Of a stretch of 36,602 nt of DNA, positions 12,355 through 20,638 are shown piece after piece (the first letter of the stretch is position 1; the number at the start of each line of letters is the position of its first letter). The position numbers and the translations under genes are program-made. Source of the DNA: a virus; the IMG/VR virus record IMGVR_UViG_3300041926_000014, positions 1 to 36,602 of that record; one strand, 5' to 3'. The notes beneath the pieces are model-generated. The model saw only the letters and a list, made by a program, of their open reading frames with translations. It made no database searches and was not told the origin of the DNA.

Positions 12355-12942
12355 TCATGACGAAAACGTGTAATTTAAAGTAGCATTCCAATCAATTGCA
12401 AATCCCCCTGATCCATCCGAAACACCTGTAACAGAAATTATTGCATTATTTCCACTCACTCCAAGTGATGCTAATGCTTGAGGAGGATTTCCTAATGCTC
12501 CTTCTTCAAAATGGTCAACAACCTGAGTCGGAATTAAAAATGCAGCCGTTCCAGTAGTTCTCACAGATCCTACAATAGTATATCCACACCCTAGTGGAGC
12601 TCCTATTCCGGATTTAGCAAATCCGGCAATAACAATCTCAAATGTATATACTCCGGGAGTTGTTCCTAAAGGCAATGTTATTAATGTTGACGAGGATGTT
12701 GCTGTAGTTGTGGTTGTTCCTGTAGCTCTATTTGTTAAAATAATATCAACTTCATTACCATTAGTCGTTGCAGGAGTTCCTCCATTTGTAATAATTCCAT
12801 TTTGATTATTTTGAGTTGATGATTCTCCATTTACAATAATTATATTTGATGCAGGAACAGCAGTGCCATTTTGAGTTTGAAAACTTGTGGGAATGAAAGG
12901 AGGTGTAGGGCCTGCCGCAGTGTTTAAGAAAAATTGGCTCAT
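12355..12942 (-). CDS. Fibre-related virion protein (195 aa)
   Basis: The start 'MSQFFLNTAAGPTPPFIPTS' is of a kind I recall at the N-terminus of phage fibre-like proteins, in which 'MSQFF.N....PPP' leads into a beta repeat region. Residues 75-195 form a beta-rich domain ('LPLGTTPGVYTFEIVIAGF', 'GGFAIDWNATLNYTFSS'), perhaps a jelly-roll. The start overlaps the previous stop by 4 bases, so it is co-translated with the 115-aa gene upstream. Confidence 0.62.
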   Translation of the reverse strand: MSQFFLNTAAGPTPPFIPTSFQTQNGTAVPASNIIIVNGESSTQNNQNGIITNGGTPATTNGNEVDIILTNRATGTTTTTATSSSTLITLPLGTTPGVYTFEIVIAGFAKSGIGAPLGCGYTIVGSVRTTGTAAFLIPTQVVDHFEEGALGNPPQALASLGVSGNNAIISVTGVSDGSGGFAIDWNATLNYTFSS

Positions 12943-13286
12943 CTATATCCTGCAATTTGAAGCTGCGTTGAAGTTGTAGAGGTTCTTCCCCAAATAATTT
13001 GCCCTGCACGTCCATAAAGAGTACCGGAACCATAGGGAGGAGCATCTTGGTGATTTGTTTGAAAATCAAATAAGATAGTGGCACCTGATGGCCAAAAATC
13101 ATGTTTATTTATCCCATCATAGCTGATATCAACACCAACAGCAGAACCATTGTAGATTTTCAACATTTTGATATTATCTGAAAACCCACCGGGCCCATTT
13201 AAAGGTTGGAAAGTTCCTGTCAATGTAGTTAAATCAAAACTCACTGCTAAAATAGGTTGAAAACTATCCAATTCAGGATTTGACAT
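12939..13286 (-). CDS. Beta-rich virion protein (115 aa)
   Basis: A compact beta protein: 'ILAVSFDLTTLTGTFQPLNG', 'IKMLKIYNGSAVGVDISYDG', then 'DFWPSGATILFDFQTNH' and 'AGQIIWGRTSTTSTQLQIAG'. It looks like a single beta-sandwich of the type found in phage decoration or fibre-attachment proteins. It ends with a 4-base overlap with the next gene and starts one base after the stop of the 74-aa gene. Exact role unknown. Confidence 0.6.
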   Translation of the reverse strand: MSNPELDSFQPILAVSFDLTTLTGTFQPLNGPGGFSDNIKMLKIYNGSAVGVDISYDGINKHDFWPSGATILFDFQTNHQDAPPYGSGTLYGRAGQIIWGRTSTTSTQLQIAGYR

Positions 13287-13287
13287 T

Positions 13288-13512
13288 TTAACCCTCGGCT
13301 ATAGATTCTATTTTATTTTTTTCTTCATCGGCTTTCTTTTTCGCTTCAGATTGTTCTAATTGCGCTTTCAGATGATCTTCAACTTGACCCATGTATTTCA
13401 TGAATTGAAAAAGGGCTTCTTTTGCATGTTCTATCGGCGCATCATTGTCGCAAAGAAAATGATAGACTTTTGTTCCAATTTGAAATTCGAGTTTGATGAT
13501 ATTTTTAAGCAT
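13288..13512 (-). CDS. Conserved small late protein (74 aa)
   Basis: The ATG at 13512 with AGAGGAATAAAC upstream is the right start; the frame opens earlier at 13548 but without a ribosome-binding site. The N-terminal half is beta-rich ('IIKLEFQIGTKVYHFLCDND'), then a helix 'HAKEALFQFMKYMGQVEDHL' and a charged coiled tail. I recall the same 'KL.F.IG.K.YHF.C..D.P....KEALFQF.K..GQ.E' layout in other podovirus-like genomes between fibre genes. Possibly a fibre-assembly or linking factor. Confidence 0.63.
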   Translation of the reverse strand: MLKNIIKLEFQIGTKVYHFLCDNDAPIEHAKEALFQFMKYMGQVEDHLKAQLEQSEAKKKADEEKNKIESIAEG

Positions 13513-13528
13513 GTTTATTCCTCTGTTA

Positions 13529-16165
13529 TTAAGATAATACCCAAACATTGATCAGTACATTATCTCCAACCCCAAGCGCTCCGGATCCATTATTTTTTGT
13601 TGCCACAACAATTTGACCGGCTGATTGTGTAACGCTTATCAATGTCATTTGTGCCCCATTTGTTGAAGCATTTAAATTTGTCACAGTAACAAATATGCAT
13701 GATGTTGTCAAAATTTTACTACTAACAATTGTAAAAGATTGGGAAGCTCCTGAGGCAGTCGTGAAACCTGTCCAGGTAGTACAAAGAAGATTACTATTAA
13801 GAGTTACGGTTGTTGTTGCTGAAGCTGTGGAAGCTGTATCCGGAGGAGCTGAAATCAAGCCCGGTGTGGTTGCTCCTGTGGCTAAAGAAATTCCACCTGT
13901 ACCAGATTGAAGCTTTAAGGATGCCGAAGTATTAAGCGATCCTATTTTAACGGCAGTAGCCGCCGCACCTGTTCCAATGTTAATTGTATTGGCAGCGGCA
14001 TCATTACCGATATTAATTATCCCTGCTGATCCTACAATTGCAAAAGTGCTTCCAGACGCTATTGTGAATGTTGTATTTCCTGCGGATGTACTGCCGACAT
14101 TAAGTACGTGCGCAGCTGTTCCAGTATTAATATTTACGGTTCCCGCCGTTGTAGAGGCATTTGTTCCAAAAATATTAGCTGCAAGTGTTCCCCCTGTCGC
14201 TGTTCCATTGAATAAATTCCAAGTACATGTTCCGGAAGCAATGGTTCCGCTAAATTCATTAATTGTTGCTGTGGCTCCTGCAATAGCACCATTTAATACA
14301 TTAAAATTGTTGGTAGCTGTATTTGCGCCGCCCAAAATGTTAATGGCCTGAGTAACGGCATTGGCTACACCTGCCATAATAGAGAGAGTTTGATTAGCTC
14401 CAGGAGTTGCACCATTTAATATATTAACTGTGCTAGCTGCTGTTGCTGATGCTCCGGAAGCCAAAGCAATTGTTTGAGAAGAGGTATTTGCACCATTTCC
14501 TATGGTGATTTGATTGCCGGAAACCCCATTTCCAATGGCTATTGTTTTAACTCCTGATCCTGTTCCGCCTAGATTTATGGCAATAGGTTGTGAGCCTGTA
14601 CCCAAATTAAATGTCGATGTTCCTGTGGCAACGTTACCTGTCATCAAATTGATGGTTTGCGCCACTGCTGCGCCTGTTACACCAGTCATTATATTTAATG
14701 TTTGTGCGGCTCCAGGAGTTGCACCGCTTAATATGTCAACTGTAGAAGCTGCAGTAGCTGAAGCACCATTTGCAATTTGTATGGTTTGCGCTGATGTATT
14801 AGTGGCGTTGCCTATACGAATATCACATCCACGTGCACCACCTAAATTAAACTGTTGTGTACCACCTGTTGCAGTACCTGTTAAAATATTTAACGTTTGA
14901 TTATTTGCGCTTGGAGTACCCGATAATATATTTACAACATCGTTTTGTGCGGCTGATGTGCCGCCACATCCACCAATATTTACTGCTCTCGTAGCTGATG
15001 GAGCCACATTACCAACATCAATTTGTGTTACTCTTGGGCTATCACCCAATAACAATGTCGATGTGCCTGCCGTTTCAACGCCTGAAAGAATTTCTACTGT
15101 GCTTCCACCTGAACCCGTACTATTGCAAATTTCAACAGTTTGAGCCATGGTATTAATACCACTCGCAATTAATACGGTATCGCCTCCAACGCCATTACTT
15201 AAATTAAGTGTATTTGCTGTGGTTCCTCCTAAAATGGTAACTGTATTACCACCATTTCCCGTAGCAATATTGACATTATTTGCTGTTCCGGAACCTGTAG
15301 AAATATTGGTAGTATTAACACCATTTCCTATGCCTATATCAACTGTATTAGTAGCCGATGAATTTCCTAACTGAATATGACCTGTACTTTGGGCTGTTCC
15401 ACCAATTCTCAACGTACCTGTAGTTAATCCGGCACCAATATTTATATTTGTGCCTGTCGTACCATTAAGAGTTAAAGTTGTGCCACCAATTACAGATGTA
15501 TTTGTTGCGCTTGTACCACCCAAAACTATGGTTCTAGCTGCCATAGTTCCTATGCTAATATTGTCAGCGTTATTATCTGTGCCGATGTTAATTGCAGTTC
15601 CGCCAGAATTCCAAGTTCCTCCTGCCGTACCTGTAAGGGTAGTAAAACCAATTGTCGATTGGCTTGAACTACCAATAGGAAGAGAAGACGCATTTGCCAA
15701 TGCGTATGCTAATGATCCCGGATTTATGGCATAGTTTGTAGTCAGAGAACCGGCGGCAGCTTGAGCATTAGAAGCAAGATAAACGATCCCTTGCACTGCT
15801 GTAGAAGCCGGAACGCCTCCGGCACTTGCATATGTGCCCACAAATGTATAAACATCATTCGCGTTAGCAACAACGGCAGCAGGATAGGCCGAAGCTCCGC
15901 CAGTTGTCCATGTTGCATATGGAGATAATATTACTGTTCCGTAAGTTGAAGATGTAGCGGGTTCAACATTATCAACATTCCATACGCCTGCGCCCGTTGT
16001 CACATATATGACAGGAGGATTTACGGCATTATTTTGAACCCTAGTTCCGGGAGGGTAAATATCATTGCTATTAGGAGCCCTTAACCAAGGGTTAAGAAAT
16101 TGAGGATAAACGTAATTGTCAACGCCGGCTGCGTTATAGGGATAAGATCCAAAGGGGGCTGCCAT
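13529..16165 (-). CDS. Very long repeat fibre protein (878 aa)
   Basis: The first 180 residues are a virion-attachment-type domain rich in Pro/Tyr ('YPQFLNPWLRAPNSNDIYPP', 'PPVIYVTTGAGVWNV') with a 'VPASTAVQGIVYLASNAQA' segment common in phage fibres. Residues 180-770 are about 25 beta-solenoid-like units with 'I.IG.G....(T/S).(T/N)I..G' spacing. Two 37-residue units ('SATAASTVDILSGATPGAAQ' and 'SATAASTVNILNGATPGANQ', around 14399-14818) are nearly identical, showing recent internal duplication. The C-terminal 100 residues are a separate beta domain. It heads the fibre operon, with AAGAGG before the ATG. Confidence 0.74.
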   Translation of the reverse strand: MAAPFGSYPYNAAGVDNYVYPQFLNPWLRAPNSNDIYPPGTRVQNNAVNPPVIYVTTGAGVWNVDNVEPATSSTYGTVILSPYATWTTGGASAYPAAVVANANDVYTFVGTYASAGGVPASTAVQGIVYLASNAQAAAGSLTTNYAINPGSLAYALANASSLPIGSSSQSTIGFTTLTGTAGGTWNSGGTAINIGTDNNADNISIGTMAARTIVLGGTSATNTSVIGGTTLTLNGTTGTNINIGAGLTTGTLRIGGTAQSTGHIQLGNSSATNTVDIGIGNGVNTTNISTGSGTANNVNIATGNGGNTVTILGGTTANTLNLSNGVGGDTVLIASGINTMAQTVEICNSTGSGGSTVEILSGVETAGTSTLLLGDSPRVTQIDVGNVAPSATRAVNIGGCGGTSAAQNDVVNILSGTPSANNQTLNILTGTATGGTQQFNLGGARGCDIRIGNATNTSAQTIQIANGASATAASTVDILSGATPGAAQTLNIMTGVTGAAVAQTINLMTGNVATGTSTFNLGTGSQPIAINLGGTGSGVKTIAIGNGVSGNQITIGNGANTSSQTIALASGASATAASTVNILNGATPGANQTLSIMAGVANAVTQAINILGGANTATNNFNVLNGAIAGATATINEFSGTIASGTCTWNLFNGTATGGTLAANIFGTNASTTAGTVNINTGTAAHVLNVGSTSAGNTTFTIASGSTFAIVGSAGIINIGNDAAANTINIGTGAAATAVKIGSLNTSASLKLQSGTGGISLATGATTPGLISAPPDTASTASATTTVTLNSNLLCTTWTGFTTASGASQSFTIVSSKILTTSCIFVTVTNLNASTNGAQMTLISVTQSAGQIVVATKNNGSGALGVGDNVLINVWVLS

Positions 16166-16183
16166 ATAAAACCTCTTGTTATG

Positions 16184-16247
16184 AATCTTGATAATGGTTT
16201 GACAAGATTAAAATTGAAAGTTTATGGTTTGATAAAGATTAACAAGT
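16184..16247 (+). promoter_or_regulatory. Promoter and operator-like repeats of the inserted cassette
   Basis: TTGACA (16199-16204) and TATGGT (16223-16228), 18 bases apart, form a rightward promoter with a perfect -35 box. ATGGTTTGACAAGATTAA (16194-16211) recurs as ATGGTTTGATAAAGATTAA (16224-16242), a direct repeat 30 bases apart, about three helical turns. AATCTTG (16184-16190) and CAAGATT (16203-16209) form an inverted repeat. These sites frame the promoter and are good candidates for binding by the HTH protein encoded just downstream. Confidence 0.5.
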
Positions 16248-16484
16248 ATGGAAAAAGAATTTTACAGCATAAAAGAGGTAGCGGTTATTTTTGCCGTCCA
16301 TGAAAATACAATACGTAAAGCCATACGTATGGGATTTATTGCAGCACTAAGAATAGGAAACTGCAAAAAAAGCCCTTATAGAATATCAAAAAAGACAATA
16401 GATAGGATTCACGTATCTTTGATTCTTGAATTTGAGAAAAAACACTTGAAAAAAATAGAATTATCGCCTATAATATCTGACTAA
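16248..16484 (+). CDS. Excisionase/MerR-type HTH protein (78 aa)
   Basis: Residues 5-50 fit the DNA-binding excisionase-family (MerR-like winged helix) pattern: 'FYSIKEVAVIFAVHENTIRK' (helix-turn-helix), then 'AIRMGFIAALRIGN' and a basic wing 'KSPYRISKKTIDRI'. The C-terminal 28 residues are a basic helix. Such proteins regulate excision or transcription. Here it reads against the surrounding late genes, behind its own promoter and beside paired direct repeats, so self-regulation is likely. No integrase is near. Ribosome-binding site weak. Confidence 0.72.
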   Translation: MEKEFYSIKEVAVIFAVHENTIRKAIRMGFIAALRIGNCKKSPYRISKKTIDRIHVSLILEFEKKHLKKIELSPIISD

Positions 16485-16495
16485 AAAGGAATTTT

Positions 16496-16717
16496 ATGCA
16501 TAAATATGTATTATCATTATTTTTATTAACATCATCAATCTCTTTTGCAGATAATTACTATATTACATCTGGAGATGCTGCATTAGAAATATATGAACGA
16601 GAACAATTAAAACAACAACGAATAAGAGAAAGTTTTACGAAACCTATTCAAATAAAGAGAGAGAAAGAGATTAAAAAAATGGAAGAAGAAATTGAGAAAA
16701 TGGCAAATAGATTTTAA
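16496..16717 (+). CDS. Exported 73-aa helical protein
   Basis: AAAAGGAATTTT precedes the ATG. The N-terminus 'MHKYVLSLFLLTSSISFADN' is a clear signal peptide with cleavage after SFA. The mature 54 residues are a highly charged helix ('YEREQLKQQRIRESF', 'IKREKEIKKMEEEIEKMANR'), probably a coiled coil in the periplasm. It ends with a 4-base overlap with the convergent late gene. Together with the HTH gene it forms a small moron-like cassette; a role in changing the host envelope, or a spanin-like role, is possible. Confidence 0.6.
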   Translation: MHKYVLSLFLLTSSISFADNYYITSGDAALEIYEREQLKQQRIRESFTKPIQIKREKEIKKMEEEIEKMANRF

Positions 16718-17424
16718 AGCAAACGTCGGTAATTAAATCCTGAATTACGGATATATTGCCAAAATGCTGCGCCTAATGATGGAATTTTTCCTATCCACCA
16801 CCGGCCGAATTGATTTTGACCTTTTGTTTTAGCTGCTGCTGCGCCTTGTCTAAATGCATTAAATAAATTTGCAGGTACATTATCATATTCATATACAGCA
16901 CCACTTTGAAATCTAACTTTCAATTTTCCATCTTTGGGATTATAGCGAAAACCGTAGATATTGGAGGAATTTAGATCAGCGTGAGGAATTCCATCTCTAA
17001 CTGGAGGTTCTCCACCCGGTGGCATCATAGCAGTTAGGTATTCTATAACTCTATTCAGTTCATCCGGATTGCTTAATAACTGTTGTGTTGATGGTGTAGG
17101 ATAAGTTCTAAGATATTGTTGAAATGCTTGTTCATTCTGTCCTGCTAAAATCCAAAGCAGTTGTGCATCTGCACTTGGAGGCTGTTCTGTTATTGTTGGA
17201 ATTTCTGGGCCTTGGAATGGTTCACGTCCTTTTGGTTCTGGAATTGGAGGAGCAATTTGTGGTTGTTGTTGTTTTAATTGATCTATTCTTGTGATAGTCG
17301 TATCTAATTCTTGAGCAAGCAATGCTTGAAATTCATCGCTTAAAATTTCCCCTGATTGCAAAACATCTTGAATGCCTTTCAAAAGTTCGTTTAAAAGCTG
17401 TTCAAGAGATTGCAATTCATCCAC
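16714..17424 (-). CDS. Virion-associated protein with KTSC domain
   Basis: 236 aa from a GTG at 17424, placed just after the upstream stop with AGAGGCGG ahead. Residues 1-70 are a coiled coil and Pro/Gln-rich linker; residues about 150-225 match the KTSC domain: 'SSNIYGFRYNPKDGKLKVRF', 'GAVYEYDNVPANLFNAF' and the terminal 'GRWWIGK' region. KTSC domains occur in phage structural or ejection-type proteins and in bacterial proteins of unclear role. It is the last gene of the internal-virion-protein block. Confidence 0.68.
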   Translation of the reverse strand: MDELQSLEQLLNELLKGIQDVLQSGEILSDEFQALLAQELDTTITRIDQLKQQQPQIAPPIPEPKGREPFQGPEIPTITEQPPSADAQLLWILAGQNEQAFQQYLRTYPTPSTQQLLSNPDELNRVIEYLTAMMPPGGEPPVRDGIPHADLNSSNIYGFRYNPKDGKLKVRFQSGAVYEYDNVPANLFNAFRQGAAAAKTKGQNQFGRWWIGKIPSLGAAFWQYIRNSGFNYRRLL

Positions 17425-17425
17425 A

Positions 17426-18061
17426 TCAACCGCCTCTTTGTTGTTGTATCTTTTGCAAGATAGCCATTAATGCTTGTTGTCCTTTACCTGTTTGTTGTTG
17501 TGGTTGTTGAGTTTCTTGAGGAAGATTTACAGGGCCTCCGTATTGACCTCCGCCATATACAGATTGTAGAATAGAAGAGAAAGGCGTTTTATGATCTTCT
17601 TCCAATTTTTTTATCACCTTTTTGAATTTATCGTTAACTTGAGCTAATGCTCCAGCTTCTAACGGTGGACGTCCTTTTGTCACTTCTTCTTTAATGAATT
17701 GATGCAATTCAGGTGAATATTGTTCAATGATATTTCTCTGATCTTTTGCCGGTTGTGGTTCTGATTTTTGTATCTTATCTTTTACGAAATCCATTCCTTC
17801 TTTTGCATTCAAACCTTTTTCCATTCCTCTTTTTAAAAAATCACCTACTTTGGGACTTATTTTAGAAATACCTTTTAAGGCTAAATCAAAAGGAATATGT
17901 TCACTCAAAAAAGGTAAAATACGTGATCCTAATCCTGCACCGGCAGCAGATAAACCTAATCCGGCTGTTTTTTTTAAACCACCTTTGACAGATTCATTAA
18001 ATTCTTTTTCCCTTCTAATCTGTTCTTCAGAAGCTCTTTCATCAGGTCTCATTGTATTCAT
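17426..18061 (-). CDS. Putative internal virion protein with a hydrophobic segment
   Basis: A 211-aa protein with a basic helical start, a Gly/Ala/Leu-rich segment at residues 32-52 ('KTAGLGLSAAGAGLGSRILP') that could insert into membranes, a charged helical middle, and a Gln-rich tail. Small proteins with one Ala/Gly-rich membrane-seeking helix are typical of podovirus ejection proteins. Its start overlaps the previous stop by 4 bases. Role inferred from composition and position. Confidence 0.58.
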   Translation of the reverse strand: MNTMRPDERASEEQIRREKEFNESVKGGLKKTAGLGLSAAGAGLGSRILPFLSEHIPFDLALKGISKISPKVGDFLKRGMEKGLNAKEGMDFVKDKIQKSEPQPAKDQRNIIEQYSPELHQFIKEEVTKGRPPLEAGALAQVNDKFKKVIKKLEEDHKTPFSSILQSVYGGGQYGGPVNLPQETQQPQQQTGKGQQALMAILQKIQQQRGG

Positions 18062-19431
18062 TTTTTACCTCGATTAGGTGGAATAACCCATAAATCACCC
18101 CATGCAGGCAAAGTTCTAACATCTTCGCCTTCCGCTAATTCTCTTTTTTGACGATCATTTCTTAATTTTTCTCTATTTTCCCCTATTTCTTTAAAAAATG
18201 TGTATTGATCAAAATTTGGATCTTTTTCTTTTATTAATCGAGCTATTGATAAAAGACTGTCTTCATAACCTAACGAATCAATGATATCATATGCTCGTTT
18301 TCTGGCATTTTCCGTGCCCGAAAATATGCCAGAAGGCTTTATTTTATTAATGTATTCATTTGTTGATTTTGTAGGCGGATATGCAATAGACGCAGCTCCT
18401 TGAGGAGACATTAAAAAATCACTTTTAAGATTTTGGAAAAATTCATCATCATTACCAGTTTCAGAAAATATCTTTTGATACTGTTTCAGCTTTTCGTATG
18501 TAGAGCCATATTTTTTAAAAGACAAGAAATCTGACAAAGATCCTTTTTCTAGAGTCTTCATTTGACTTTTTGTTTTAGCCAATTCTAAGGCTTTTGTTGA
18601 CCATTTATCAGCAACATCATCAATGTTTGCATTTGGATTCGTAGCTAATTCTTTATCCATTGCTCTTTCTATAGCAACAAGATTTTCCCCGGTAATATCT
18701 TTGTAAATTTCTGCGGGAATTTCTCCTTCTTTGGCTGAATTTTTCTGTAACTTTGTAGAAAGTTTATCTCTAAATGAATTTACTAACTTACTCCTGATAT
18801 CTTCCAATCTTTGATTTTCTGCTCTTACTGCTTCAGGTTGTGCTAATTCTCTAGTTTCCTGATCAGATACGGCTTGTTGCACTTGATCAAATGTAAGGTT
18901 AGGATGTTCATCCCAGTACTTTCCAATTTCATTATTTCTTTTTTCGGGCGTCCAAGGAGCAATAGTTTGAAATTGTGGTGCTAACGGATTCTGTGGATTG
19001 ATTTGATTTTGTGCTAAAGGCTGACCTCGTTGAATTTCCGGATTTTCTGCCTGTGGGTTTATTTCTTGCTCATTAAGTTGTCTTCGATATGCATTAGGAT
19101 TAATCCCGGCAAATGGAATGCCTGCTGCTTCGCTTGCAAATTGTTGTGTTGGCTGTGCTTGTTTTTGATTTCTAGAAAAAGAATTCCTAATTCCTTGCTG
19201 TTTTGCCAATTCACCAAAAGATTGGATCATCTGAGGAGTTATTCCCGGAATTGCTGCTAGTTGTGCTAATTGTTGAATTGGAGATTGGTTTACGCTTTGC
19301 TGTTGGAATTTCTGCAATCCTGAAGCTAAACGATGTCTTTCGATCTCTTTAGGTATCTGTTCGGCAAGACCTTGGCCAAATCCAGTTCCTATTCTTCCTA
19401 ATAAATTACCCGGTTTAACTGAATATGACAT
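18058..19431 (-). CDS. Putative internal virion (ejection) protein, 457 aa
   Basis: Mostly helical and hydrophilic with many Gln/Asn. The N-terminus 'KPGNLLGRIGTGFGQGLAEQ' is glycine-rich and amphipathic; there is no lysozyme, transglycosylase or other enzymatic motif I can see. A segment 'NARKRAYDIIDSLGYEDSLL' near the C-terminus is helical. Located between two other internal-type proteins and after the neck proteins, which is where ejection proteins are encoded. The start has AGGAGATAATACTA upstream. Confidence 0.58.
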   Translation of the reverse strand: MSYSVKPGNLLGRIGTGFGQGLAEQIPKEIERHRLASGLQKFQQQSVNQSPIQQLAQLAAIPGITPQMIQSFGELAKQQGIRNSFSRNQKQAQPTQQFASEAAGIPFAGINPNAYRRQLNEQEINPQAENPEIQRGQPLAQNQINPQNPLAPQFQTIAPWTPEKRNNEIGKYWDEHPNLTFDQVQQAVSDQETRELAQPEAVRAENQRLEDIRSKLVNSFRDKLSTKLQKNSAKEGEIPAEIYKDITGENLVAIERAMDKELATNPNANIDDVADKWSTKALELAKTKSQMKTLEKGSLSDFLSFKKYGSTYEKLKQYQKIFSETGNDDEFFQNLKSDFLMSPQGAASIAYPPTKSTNEYINKIKPSGIFSGTENARKRAYDIIDSLGYEDSLLSIARLIKEKDPNFDQYTFFKEIGENREKLRNDRQKRELAEGEDVRTLPAWGDLWVIPPNRGKK

Positions 19432-19436
19432 TAGTA

Positions 19437-20117
19437 TTATCTCCTATTATAACTAAAATCTGGTAAGGGCTGAGATGTATAAGTTTGTCCATATGGAGAA
19501 GTGTTTCTACCTACTGGCTCAGAAGATTGGTTATTTTTTTGTGATAATAAATTTGTGAACTGATCTCCTAAATAAGTGCCTACTGCTTTTCCTGCTGCCG
19601 GTGAGATAGATGAAAAAAATCCTTCTGTACCTGGCTGCGTCATGCGATCGGCTGAGAAATTACCTAATCCAGCTTGTCCGATATTTGCCAAGCCCGCTGC
19701 ACTTTGATTACGCAAATTTGCTCTTATTTGAGCAAGTCTTTCTGATAAATCTGTTCCCGCTCCTACTGCAGCATTTCTAAAACCTGAGCTTGAAAGTCCA
19801 CCAGCTCCCATACCTGCAAATTGTTCTCCTAGCCCAGGAATGATATCTTCGTGAAATCTTCTTAATTCAGGTGCAGCAAAAGCATTAAAATCTTGTGGAT
19901 TGTTTCCTAAATTGCCTCTATAATAATCCGCAGCTTCACCAAATGCACCTCCTGCTCCCGGCCCCATACCGGCATTGATCAATTGCTGAAGCAAAGGCAA
20001 TTGCTCTTTGGTTAAAGTAGGTACATTCTTATGTTTTTCTTTAGATCCACTAAAAAATTTATTTCCTGCAGAGGTTGCCAAACCTCCAGCCAATGCCGCT
20101 AAAATTGGAACCCACAT
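19437..20117 (-). CDS. Putative internal virion protein with N-terminal membrane segment
   Basis: 226 aa. The N-terminus 'MWVPILAALAGGLATSAGNK' is a hydrophobic Ala/Gly helix, as in phage ejection proteins such as those that line the infection channel. The middle contains 'LLQQLINAGMGPGAGGAFGE', then 'FAGMGAGGLSSSGFRNAAVG' and 'LSERLAQIRANLRNQSAAGL', a helical bundle pattern that I recall in other podovirus virion proteins. TAGGAGTTAAT gives a strong ribosome-binding site. Confidence 0.65.
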   Translation of the reverse strand: MWVPILAALAGGLATSAGNKFFSGSKEKHKNVPTLTKEQLPLLQQLINAGMGPGAGGAFGEAADYYRGNLGNNPQDFNAFAAPELRRFHEDIIPGLGEQFAGMGAGGLSSSGFRNAAVGAGTDLSERLAQIRANLRNQSAAGLANIGQAGLGNFSADRMTQPGTEGFFSSISPAAGKAVGTYLGDQFTNLLSQKNNQSSEPVGRNTSPYGQTYTSQPLPDFSYNRR

Positions 20118-20125
20118 ATTAACTC

Positions 20126-20638
20126 CTACAATTCTTGTATATATTCAATAATAACATAAGATCTTGTATACGCACTGTAATTTGATGTTGTTGTCACATT
20201 AACATTTGTAGCATCCATATTCAATATGATAGACCCAGGTCCAGAATTCGCCCAATATTGCAATGAAAATGCTTTAAAATTTATGGGATCGGTTGCAGAG
20301 ATCCACATTTCAATTAATGTAAAATTTGAATCAAATATAATTCCATGAGGAACAGATTTCGTTGTATTATTTGGAAGCGTGCCAAAGTTAATGACAATTC
20401 TCAAAATCTGTCTAAATTGCTGAGAATTTTGATTTCCTTGAATATTTACGCCAGGAATAAATGCTTTTCCACTCAATAATTCTTCATCAAGAAACCAACC
20501 AATTTCGCGGATGTTTATGGCATTGGACATCTTTTTCATTTGTTCAACGATAAACGGCCTAGCATCATCCCATTGCATAGGGATAGCATCAAATACCGGA
20601 ACATAGCTTTCTAATTGTTGACTATCTAATGAAATCAT
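20126..20638 (-). CDS. Structural protein (170 aa), beta-rich C-terminus
   Basis: The ATG at 20638, which overlaps the previous stop as ATGA and follows AGGATC, is preferred over the upstream start at 20656. The first 80 residues are helical ('FIVEQMKKMSNAINIREIGW'), with 'WFLDEELLSGKAFIPG'; the rest is beta ('ILRIVINFGTLPN', 'TRSYVIIEYIQEL'). It could be a tail-tip or head-to-tail component. Not recognised at family level. Confidence 0.58.
   Translation of the reverse strand: MISLDSQQLESYVPVFDAIPMQWDDARPFIVEQMKKMSNAINIREIGWFLDEELLSGKAFIPGVNIQGNQNSQQFRQILRIVINFGTLPNNTTKSVPHGIIFDSNFTLIEMWISATDPINFKAFSLQYWANSGPGSIILNMDATNVNVTTTSNYSAYTRSYVIIEYIQEL

Noticed and set aside
14399-14818. CRISPR-like spaced repeats
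   Set aside because: The repeats are protein-coding units with variable spacing and third-position changes, not short identical repeats with equal spacers.
9573-15734. Several long plus-strand frames of 60-130 aa opposite the fibre genes
   Set aside because: Gly/Thr/Ala/Asn-rich repeats on one strand produce open Val/Pro/Ala-rich frames on the other. They lack ribosome-binding sites, have no domain pattern, and the minus frames are continuous with good starts.
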